From Amoebidium appalachense (lineage: Eukaryota; Ichthyosporea): a stretch of DNA of 64,000 nucleotides. The notes under the pieces were generated by a model. It made no database searches and had not been told where the DNA came from. It saw nothing but the letters and a program-made list of their open reading frames with translations. Below, one piece after another: positions 45,485-54,500 of the stretch. A program made the position numbers and the translations under genes. The stretch covers positions 6,262,001-6,326,000 of the forward strand of contig CAVNZM010000016.1 in the NCBI GenBank assembly GCA_963693365.1, given 5' to 3'. Every line of letters begins with the position of its first letter. The stretch's first letter is position 1.

Positions 45485-46061
45485 ACACACACGTATGCAC
45501 ACGTATGCACACGCACACACACATGTCTGGAGGTCACTGTGTTTACGACAAGCCAGATGTAGGGAAATGCTTTTTGTGAGGTTTCGGAGGAAATGAAGGT
45601 TTTGGAGGCCTAAAACGGATCTTCAGAGGATAGGAAATATGTTCATGGTATAGTTTAATGACCAGATAGAATTCTGTGTACTATTTTAATTATTATAATA
45701 GTGTTATGCATAAAACGATAGTGCACTTTGCTAATAGCGAACTCTAAATCTATCACGTACACCTTTATAGTTGCATATTTCAATGTATATTTGATATCAA
45801 TACATGAGAGCTAAAGTAGTACCATGTCAACATGTATGAATATAACCCGAAACAGAACAGTGATATCAAAAAAAAAAATTGTCATATGCGCACCATTTCG
45901 AAAAAATAGAAAGGACCACCGGTCACGAATATAAGCCACCCCCCATCCCTCCGAATGCATACATGTCTCTCTCTCTAACTCTCTCAGCTCCCTGCCATCC
46001 TCCTATTCTCCCCGTCTTTTTATGCTGCGAGAAATAACGGTCGTTCTATTGTTTTACCGGT

Positions 46062-46065
<4 letters not shown>
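45319..46065. other. 3' flank of the secreted protein gene
   Basis: Probable 3' UTR followed by AT-rich spacer. A CA array occupies about 45449-45482. No gene is recognised. Confidence 0.5.
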
Positions 46066-46140
<75 letters not shown>

Positions 46141-46151
46141 ACAAACCTGCG

Positions 46152-46183
<32 letters not shown>

Positions 46184-46340
46184 TTATCGATGACAACCAC
46201 GCACACGATCATCAATGAACCTCTTGTCTGGGCCACGGTGATCATTGGCCATATTCCACTACTATTGTGCAGTCCGCATCACCCACCCACCCACGTGCGC
46301 GTGGCCACCCACCCACCCACATACATACACACACGTGTAC

Positions 46341-46421
<81 letters not shown>

Positions 46422-46492
46422 ACACGTGCACACACACAATGTGACACAACACACACACACACACACAGAGACACACACACACACACGTGCAT

Positions 46493-46526
<34 letters not shown>

Positions 46527-46685
46527 GTCACGGTGCACGCGTGCACACACACACACACACATACGCCCATCCCTCCCAACCACACACCCACGCACACGCA
46601 CACACGCACGTGGCACCACACAAACACACACACACAGACGCAAACACTTTGAAACATCAAGTTATGTACAGACACACACACACGT

Positions 46686-46748
<63 letters not shown>

Positions 46749-46950
46749 ACACACAGAAACACACACACACCCTGGCACACACACACACACACACGTACAC
46801 ACACACACGCACACACGCACACACACACACACACACACACATGTACACACACACGCACACACACATGTACATACACACACACGCACACACACGCACACAC
46901 ACACACACATGTACACACACACGCACACACACACACACACTCACTCACAT

Positions 46951-47046
<96 letters not shown>
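46066..47046. repeat. Poly-C and long compound CA array
   Basis: Poly-C covers 46066-46106, then (CA)n, a TA run (46158-46183) and several hundred bases of CA with CG, TA and GA variants up to 47046. Open frames across it are His-Thr or Cys-Val repeat translations. Confidence 0.97.
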
Positions 47047-47048
<2 letters not shown>

Positions 47049-47185
47049 ACACACATTACCTGGGCCCGGGGGATTATTATTATTAATTGCACTCTATTGG
47101 GGAATGGGGATCCGGATCGGATCACTGCACTTTTTTCTTGAATCCCACGATGATGCACTTTTTGCAGGCTCAGTTGAATAAATTG
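47047..47185 (+). other. Short unique segment at the retrotransposon insertion site
   Basis: Unique DNA between the CA array and the left LTR. A frame reading NPTMMHFLQAQLNKL runs up to the insertion point. It would continue in frame on the far side of the element (PDKTVTFRSHVQ) if one target duplication is removed. It could be a disrupted exon, but no homology is recognised. Confidence 0.3.
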
Positions 47186-47416
47186 TGTAGACATGGTTGT
47201 GTACATTCACGTGCACACCGTGCTGTTCCCCCACAACCAGTCTACGTGCCTTTGTGTCTTCTCGCCAGAGGCTGGAATAGAGCCTCGGAAGCAGCTACCA
47301 ATCGGCTGCATCACTTTTAGCTGTATTCCTTAATAGGGCAGTTGCTCTGCACCTTAAGTATGCAGTTAGGAGCGATGCAAAGAACGTGAACACTTTGCCA
47401 GCATGTATCTTAGGTG

Positions 47417-47439
47417 TACGGCACACACTGTGTGCCGTA
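47417..47439. promoter_or_regulatory. Near-perfect palindrome in LTR U3
   Basis: TACGGCACACA and TGTGTGCCGTA are exact inverse repeats separated by one C. This is a candidate binding site for a dimeric factor upstream of the LTR TATA box. The same palindrome is at 56581-56603. Confidence 0.5.
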
Positions 47440-47635
47440 GACACTTTATTGGGCACTAGACATACACATGTAGCACTGTAGTATAACTTGAAGCTAGATT
47501 ATGATCACCCAGGAGAAGCTCATGTACTCATGTATATGTCATGTACTTTATTTTAAGTAGGGCCACATGCCTATTGGCTGTCGCCTTACAAAAGTATGCG
47601 AGCAGTGCTCTCCGGACCGGCGGAAACCAAGGGAC

Positions 47636-47643
47636 TATAAAAG
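47636..47643 (+). promoter_or_regulatory. LTR TATA box
   Basis: TATAAAAG preceded by a GC-rich stretch, 450 bp into the LTR. The 3' LTR copy is at 56800-56807. Confidence 0.75.
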
Positions 47644-47826
47644 GCTGGTACATTCCAGACTTGGGTCACTTGGGCGGGGCTGTGTGTCCGAGTAAACGTT
47701 ACACTAGTCGTGCGGTGTCAGACTAGCTGTAGCACCCGCTTTCTTGTCTCTATACTTACGTGCTTCTCCTAGCCTGCATATGTTAACTAGGGCATAGTAT
47801 TAGTGTATACACACCCTGGTTTTCAC

Positions 47827-47844
47827 TGGCGACCGCAGGCAGTC
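47827..47844 (+). promoter_or_regulatory. Primer-binding site
   Basis: TGGCGACCGCAGGCAGTC starts one base after the 5' LTR. Its TGG start pairs with the CCA end of a tRNA. The priming tRNA species was not identified. Confidence 0.75.
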
Positions 47845-48269
47845 GAAGGTCTAGAGCGTTGGCATTAGCGTTTTTAGACTTTCGGGTGATCACAATCAAG
47901 CGATTTTGCACATTCTTTACGGTAAACAGTCCGGAAATTTCTCCTAGTTACAACTTTGTGATTGGTTGGGATTCGCGCTGTGTTCCTGTGATTGGATACC
48001 TAAAATTTGTTGGCCACATTTGGGTGTTTGCGCCATCAACTTGGTATCCGGCGTGCTACTGCGAAGTCCCGACTTTCACCGTGAACGTGGGTGGCTGCCA
48101 GCGTAGCTGGAGCTGCTTGCACTGTGCTTTGCAAGTGCAACCGGTGGTACTTTGTGACAGTGACCACTGGGAGGGTAGGCTGCTGTGTTGGGGCCGTGGG
48201 CACGACCAGTAGGGAACCCTTTTGACACGTTGGTGTGAGCCACTGTGGTGGCAAGAACGTGCAGCTGAG

Positions 48270-50720
48270 ATGGCTGGCACTGGGGCTGAGAGAGGCGGGC
48301 GCCGTTCCCGCAGTCGCAGCCGTGAGCCTGGCCGGCGTTCGGCCACGCCTGAGGGCGGTCGGGAGAGTTCCCCTTATGATTCTGGTGAGTGTGCTGATGA
48401 TTCCCGTGTGTGTATGGCTCCGCCCATGTCTGGGCTGGGTGACGATACAGAGACACGTGGCATACACACACCTGGCCGTCGTGTTATGCCTGCTACTCAG
48501 TTGCGTGGGCGCAGGACTCTTCGGGGCACTAGGCCTATTAATGTTGCTGCTTTCCATGTTGAGCCTGAGTCTGATGATTCTGAATGGGAGCAGAATGGGT
48601 TTAGTGAGAGCTCGGGGTCTGAGAGTGACGAGGGTGGTGACTCAGATTACGAACCCCAGTCACCTGTGCGCTCTCCTGGTGTGTGTGATCGTGTGGGGGA
48701 TGGGGATGACGTTAGTGAGAGTGATGGTTCTGAGTCTGAGCCTAATCTGACTGTACCCCCACCTGCACGTGACCCTAGCACACCGGAACGTTCTTTACTT
48801 GATCATGCCGCTGAGGTTATGGGGGTAGATGCTAGCAGCACGGAAGAAGTGTTGCGCCGGCAGACTGAAGCATTGCGTGCATTCGAAGCCCTGAGAGAAG
48901 CTGGGTGGGTTCCTGCTAAAAAGAGGGGTGCACGTGGTGTTGGCAGTCAGGCTGGTGGGAATAAACAGGCAGTTGGCAGTCAGGGTGAGACCCAGGAGGG
49001 TGATGTTTACTTACGGAATAACTATTATGGGGTTTTGGCAGATGACCAGCGGGGATACAACTACAACCCGCCCACCCCTGGCCGTGAGTACCGTTCACCA
49101 TCACCTGACCGCGATGCCGACCGTTCCCGCTCCCCTCCCTCGCGGCACCGTTCTCCGTCTCATCGTAGCCGGTCCCCTGATCGTGTGCGTGAGCGCGAGC
49201 GCGGTGGTGAGCGCAGCAAGGAGCGTGGGTGTGTGCACGAGCGCACTCGCTCGCGCAGCCGCTCTCCCCAGCGCAACCGCACTCCAGAACAGGAGTCTTC
49301 TCGCGCACGCACCCGCGACCATTCGCCACGGGGTCGGGACTGTACAACACCATCTAACTGTGGGTGTAACCACCGGGGTTGTGGGCCGGTGCAGCAGTGG
49401 CCTTTTGGTTTCCCGGCCATGCCTGCAGGGGGGCCCAACACTAACATGAGTGGGCCCATGATGACCCCCTTCCCCATGTTAATGTTTGGTTATCCGCAGC
49501 CCAACGTTGGGGCAGCAGGTACCAACACTCAGCCCACAGATAACAAGGTGGAGAAGGAGAGAAAGACCCGTTCATCTAGCAAGCGTAAGTCTTCTGGCCG
49601 GCGTGCACGTACGCCTGTGTCTGAGGAGGACTGCAGCGAGGATGACGGGGCGAGCCAGAGCAGCTCGGAGAGTGAAGATGACAACCACCCGCCAAAGAAG
49701 GTGAAGTCTGCACGTGATTTGCTCCTTGCTTTGATGCCGGAGCATGATATGGCATGGCGTAAACCGTTGGTTGTGCACCCCTCTCGCCACTATGCGCCTC
49801 TGATCACTGCAGATAAGGTGCCCCAGTTTAAGGGTGATATGAGTGATACGCGCACGGTGGTTGAGTGGCTCTCTGAGCTTGCAAGCTTGTTTTTCAGGGT
49901 GGCTGGTGTGCCTGTGCATGATGCTGTGCCTTTAGTTGTCTCGTGCTTTCCTCCTGCAAGCCCCGCACGCAATTGGTTTTCCAAATTTTGCCGCACGCAC
50001 CCTAATGCCACGTTCGAAGCTTTTGCGCAAGCAGTGGTTAAGGAGTTCCATGGTGAGCACGTTTTGGAAAAATGGCAGGGCAAGCTGGACGAGTTGAAGC
50101 AGGGAAACATGGAGGTTTCGGAATTCTATACACAGCACGCTAGCTTGTGGGCGCGAGTGTATCCACATGGCACGGATGAAGCGCGTTTGATTGATTTTTC
50201 GCACAAGTTGAACGCTGCCGCATTTAGTGATTACCAAAAATGGGCGGTGAAGCAGAGGCGTGCGAAAAAGTGCCTAACCATCCAGGATGCACTCGTTCAC
50301 TTATCGGAAAAAGAGCGCGACCGCAAAAGCACACAGAAACACACAAAGGGTACAGCCGGTGTGTTTAATGTGCAGCAGTCGGCTATGGTGGCTGTGCAGG
50401 AGCAGGCAGCAGCATTGGGCTTGGATGTGCCGTCGTTTATTGCTCTGGTGGGGTCCGGTTTGACTAAAAATCCGTGGAAAACTCCCCCACAGAAGCCCAG
50501 ATACGGTGCATCGGGCAGCAGTGTCGTTTGCTACGGCTGCGGGAAGCCGGGACATCGCAAAGGTGATGCGGAATGCCCGGCTGCTAATCGCCGCTGCAAC
50601 GTTTGCAAGAAAGTAGGCCACTATTCCGATTCCCGGTTGTGCAAGGGAGAGCCCAAGGGTAACGGCAAGCATCAGCAGGGCCGTGACCCAGACAAGAAGA
50701 AGCATTCACACCGCAAATAG
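48270..50720 (+). CDS. gag: Gag polyprotein, 816 aa, SR-rich, two zinc knuckles
   Basis: Structural protein that packages element RNA. The first ATG in frame is 48270; the frame is open further upstream without an ATG. Residues 1-170 or so are Ser/Arg- then acidic-rich. Residues about 270-357 carry dense SR/RS and RSRSP-type repeats like those of host splicing factors. A retrotransposon Gag capsid-like domain follows (about 525-690; VVEWLSELASLFF, ARNWFSKFCRTHP). Two zinc knuckles close the protein (about 753-793): CYGCGKPGH...C and CNVCKKVGH...C. Both have six residues between His and the last Cys instead of the usual four. It ends with UAG, and the downstream protease frame is in the same phase, which suggests stop-codon readthrough. 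Confidence 0.93.
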   Translation: MAGTGAERGGRRSRSRSREPGRRSATPEGGRESSPYDSGECADDSRVCMAPPMSGLGDDTETRGIHTPGRRVMPATQLRGRRTLRGTRPINVAAFHVEPESDDSEWEQNGFSESSGSESDEGGDSDYEPQSPVRSPGVCDRVGDGDDVSESDGSESEPNLTVPPPARDPSTPERSLLDHAAEVMGVDASSTEEVLRRQTEALRAFEALREAGWVPAKKRGARGVGSQAGGNKQAVGSQGETQEGDVYLRNNYYGVLADDQRGYNYNPPTPGREYRSPSPDRDADRSRSPPSRHRSPSHRSRSPDRVRERERGGERSKERGCVHERTRSRSRSPQRNRTPEQESSRARTRDHSPRGRDCTTPSNCGCNHRGCGPVQQWPFGFPAMPAGGPNTNMSGPMMTPFPMLMFGYPQPNVGAAGTNTQPTDNKVEKERKTRSSSKRKSSGRRARTPVSEEDCSEDDGASQSSSESEDDNHPPKKVKSARDLLLALMPEHDMAWRKPLVVHPSRHYAPLITADKVPQFKGDMSDTRTVVEWLSELASLFFRVAGVPVHDAVPLVVSCFPPASPARNWFSKFCRTHPNATFEAFAQAVVKEFHGEHVLEKWQGKLDELKQGNMEVSEFYTQHASLWARVYPHGTDEARLIDFSHKLNAAAFSDYQKWAVKQRRAKKCLTIQDALVHLSEKERDRKSTQKHTKGTAGVFNVQQSAMVAVQEQAAALGLDVPSFIALVGSGLTKNPWKTPPQKPRYGASGSSVVCYGCGKPGHRKGDAECPAANRRCNVCKKVGHYSDSRLCKGEPKGNGKHQQGRDPDKKKHSHRK

Positions 50721-51539
50721 GAACTCGCGGGGGTAAAAGGCGCGGTGCCGGGGGTAGTTGATGTGCGTAGCGCATTTTTGCACATCGGAGAGGATAGTGT
50801 ACAAAGTAGTGAAGTGGTTAACGAGAATTTTGTGCACGACCCTTCTCCCCTGGCGGGAAATTGCAAGGGAAATAAAGCAATCACTCGAAAAACTGTGTCT
50901 TTTGCCCCCACCCATATTGTGATCCCGTCCACCCTAGGTGCAACCACCCCCACAGGTGTTGGGGAGGGGGAGGGTGCACCCGGGAAGGAGGGTGTTATGT
51001 CGGTTCAGGATTTTGCGGATTTGAAGCAGGCACGGGCAGAGGGGTTGGCGGGGCTGGCGGGGCGCGTGCATCCCCCCCCCAAAGAACCATCTGTGTGCAA
51101 AGTGTCTGCTAAGGGCTCTACCTCTTGTTTGCTTGCCACTGTGAGGTTGCATGGGCACCTAGTTACGGTGGTTGTGGATACCGGTGCTAGCCATTCATGC
51201 TTGCAATATGATTTTGCGCTGAAATTACCATTTGCTACGCGGAAGCGCATTTCGCCGGTTCACAACTTTAGTGCTGTTGGTGCTAGCGGGGACACCTTGC
51301 CATGTGCAGGCCGTGTGGGTTTGCACCTGCAGGTGCCCAACACAGAATGGAGCCATGTGCAAAACTTTCATATTTTGCGTGGCCTCCCCTATGCAGCCTT
51401 GCTAGGCATGGATTTCTTGTTGGGTTTCGATGCACAGATTGACCTGTTGTATAAGCACTTGTTGCTCAGGCCTGCCCACGGCCAGGCAGAGTGCTATATG
51501 CCTGTTTGGTGGCTTGGGGCGGGGGTGCGGGGGTGGTGA
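50721..51539 (+). CDS. pro: Aspartic protease region (in frame with gag after UAG)
   Basis: The frame continues directly from the gag stop with no early ATG. A linker is followed by a retropepsin: VVVDTGASHS with the catalytic Asp (about 51172-51200), then GLPYAALLGMDFL, the family's hydrophobic ILG-like motif. It would process Gag and Pol. It is probably made as Gag-Pro by UAG readthrough. It ends in TGA at 51537 after overlapping the pol frame by 134 nt (51406-51539). Confidence 0.88.
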   Translation, partial: ELAGVKGAVPGVVDVRSAFLHIGEDSVQSSEVVNENFVHDPSPLAGNCKGNKAITRKTVSFAPTHIVIPSTLGATTPTGVGEGEGAPGKEGVMSVQDFADLKQARAEGLAGLAGRVHPPPKEPSVCKVSAKGSTSCLLATVRLHGHLVTVVVDTGASHSCLQYDFALKLPFATRKRISPVHNFSAVGASGDTLPCAGRVGLHLQVPNTEWSHVQNFHILRGLPYAALLGMDFLLGFDAQIDLLYKHLLLRPAHGQAECYMPVWWLGAGVRGW

Positions 51540-54500
51540 GGTGGCAACACTTATCACCACCACCGGCGTGCATCTCCCTCCTTTCAGGTCGAATGTGGCT
51601 TTGTGCTCGATGAAGGATGGGGGGGAAGGTTTGGAGGCTGGTGTGACGGGTGTTGTCGTACCCAGACCCACCTCTAACACCGATATTCCCTTCCACCCTG
51701 CGCATAGTGTGCAATCACTCTTGTCTGTAAATGGCAGCCTCGGCTGCAAGGTGCTGTTAACAAATCTGACTGAAAAGCATGTGTATTTGAAGCCTGGTAC
51801 CCAGGTGGCAGCACTAGAGCCATTGGTTGAGGGTGATATGCTCACTGTTTTGGTCGATGTGTCCGGGTCCCCAGCTGCAGAGAAGAATGGTGTGGAGGCC
51901 GTTGGGTCAGACTCACCGTCAGGCTCTGTTGGTGGACAAGTGTTTGCTGCTGCTGCGCCGGCGGCTGCAGACAAACCTCCGACGGGTGGAGCCACAGTGG
52001 GGGGATCAGGGACCACTGGGGCTACTGGGGACAACATTTTTATTGGTGAGGGTGGCCGCGTACACGCTAGTGTGCCTGCACGTGTGTACAGGCAGGGGCG
52101 CGCGCGCACGGAGACTGTGCAGCCGTGGCTGTCAAAGAAGAAGGCCAGAGGCCGACTTGCTTTTGCAGCTAGGGCCAGGCACCCAGGGTCGCAGGCGCCT
52201 GGTGCTCCAGCCCCTACCAGCACTAGTAATGTTGCAGGTACCGGGCAGGGGCAGGTTTCCTCTCCTCAAAACGAACATGTGCATTCCGATCGGAATCTCG
52301 AGTTCTCATTGGCTGAGGGTACCTTCGGGCCGGCCGCTTCATCCTCTGAGGGAGGAGTTGGGCCGTGGCATATAAGGGAGGACACTCAGGGGCAGTGTGA
52401 GGGAGTATCTGCCGGGGATACTGAAGCATCTGGCCCAGGGGAAGAGACTGATGTGCAGTGTGCAGGGGCCCGCCATGCACGAGGTCAGTCTGGTGGTAGT
52501 CAGCCGGGCGCACCAGGAGCCAATCAGAGTGCAGCAGGGGTGAGCCACGTGCCCACAGCCTCTGCATCTGATGCCGACTCAGGGGGCACCGAGGATGAAA
52601 TACCACCGGGCGTGGAGGACCCAGAGACTATCCCCCTTCCTGATCTGACACCTGCGGAGAGCAAGAGATTCGCTAAGCGCATTCGGAGGTTGCTTAGCAG
52701 ATGGAAGCACGTGTTTTCTGCACACGAGCATGACTATGGCAAGTCCAATGTGGCAACGCTGAAGATAGAGTTAACCACAAATGAACCACAGTATCGGCCT
52801 CCATACAAAATTCCACACCATATCCGGGATCAAGTGTGGAAGCAACTTCAAGTATGGTTGGCTGGGGGGGTCATTGAGCCGTCCACCTCTCCCTACTCTG
52901 CACCCATGGTCTTAGTGCGTAAAAAGGATGGGAGCGTAAGAGTGTGCCTGGATTTTCGGAAAATAAATTCATGCACTGTGAGGGATGGCTACCCCCTACC
53001 CCGCATAGACACTTCTCTCGATGTGTTGCGTGGGGCGCGCTGGTTCAGTGTGTTTGACCTCTATGGCGGCTATCACCAAATTGAGGTGGATCCAGAAACA
53101 CGGCCTAAGTTAGCTTTTACTACGCCGTGGGGTCACTATCAGTTTTGTCGCGCACCCTTTGGGGTTACGAATATGCCGTCTGTATTCAGCCGCGCCATGA
53201 ATACCGTATTCGCGGGCATGCTGTGGGTTCATTTGCTTGTGTATATCGATGACCTTCTTCTGTTCACCCCGGATTTGGAAAGTCACTTAACCCTCTTAGA
53301 AGAAGTTTTCAGACGGCTGTCCGCGGCTGGTCTAAAGCTAAAGGGGTCCAAGTGCCACTTTTTCCGGACAGAGGTGGCGTATTTAGGCCATCGTGTGGGC
53401 AGAGATGGTATTAAGGTTGATGACGGGAAAATCGCTGTGATACGCGATAAGCAGGCACCCACTTCTGTGTCCGAATTAAGGAGTGATTTGGGTCTGTTTT
53501 CGTATTACAGAAGGTTTGTTCCGAATATGAGTGACCTGGCCGAGCCGCTAACGCGCATGTTGGGTGATAGCCCACAGGATAAGCAGTTGCGCAAAAAGAT
53601 TCACGGGAATGAGCCCCCCACATCTAGTGCGCGACGGAAGCGGAATGGCACGGCCAAGGAGAAGGCTAGGCAAGCCCGTACTGCTGCAGCAGATGAAAGC
53701 ACAGAGGTTATTGGGCAAGCCGAATCAGAGGTTGTGGTGAGCGCACCGGGCGAGAATATTCATGCGAATATTCCAGCGAATAATTCGCGCACACGTGCGA
53801 ATACGCGCAAAAATGCCTATTTTGTGTGGGGTGAGGAGCAGCAACGTGCATTTGATGCCCTCAAGCATGCTCTCACACATGCCCCCGTGTTGGCTCATCC
53901 AAACTTCGACAAGCCTTTCATTGTGGACTCCGATGCTAGCAATGTGGCGCTTGGTGCGGTGCTGTCGCAGGTGGGAGATGACGGGCAGGAGCACCCCGTT
54001 GCTTATGCCTCCCGCACGCTCAGTAAGAGCGAGCGCAATTATTCCGCCACCAAGAGAGAGGGTTTGGGCATCTATTGGGCTGTGTGCAAAGCCTTTCATC
54101 AGTATACCTACGGGAAGCCATTTATTTTGCGCACAGACCATTCTTCGCTGACTTCCATATATGGTAATGGGGATGCCCCCGAGCCCATTGTTGCTGGCTG
54201 GCAGATGGCCCTGTCTGCATACACCTATGACATCCACCATCGTGCTGGGAAGGACCACAGCAATGCAGACGGCATTTCACGGCCTTCCAGCGCGAATTTG
54301 GTGCCCAGCGAAGATGATCCAGATCTGACTTTTCCTTCGCTGATTGGGTGTGTGCACGGAGATGACCACAGTGATTTTGTGCCAGACACCGTTGTGTTTC
54401 CTGCGCTCGTGGTGACGCGTGGGCGGGCACGTGCGGGCGGTGGTGCTGATGCACCCACCCACAAACCCGCGTCAGCGGCGCGCACGCAGAAGCGCAAGCG

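Larger units (their letters stand above)
47186..47825 (+). repeat. 5' LTR, 640 bp
   Basis: Runs from TGTAGACATGG to CTGGTTTTCA, so it has TG...CA ends. It contains a TATA box, an 11-bp inverted repeat around 47417-47439, and the start of transcription presumably about 30 bp after the TATA box. Confidence 0.98.

Noticed and set aside
46262-47206. 300-codon frames on both strands
   Set aside because: Translation of a CA/GT array only.
48222-48269. Gag starting at 48222
   Set aside because: That codon is TTG; the first in-frame ATG is 48270.
51402-52223. A 273-codon minus-strand frame opposite pol
   Set aside because: Shadow of the low-complexity Pol linker.
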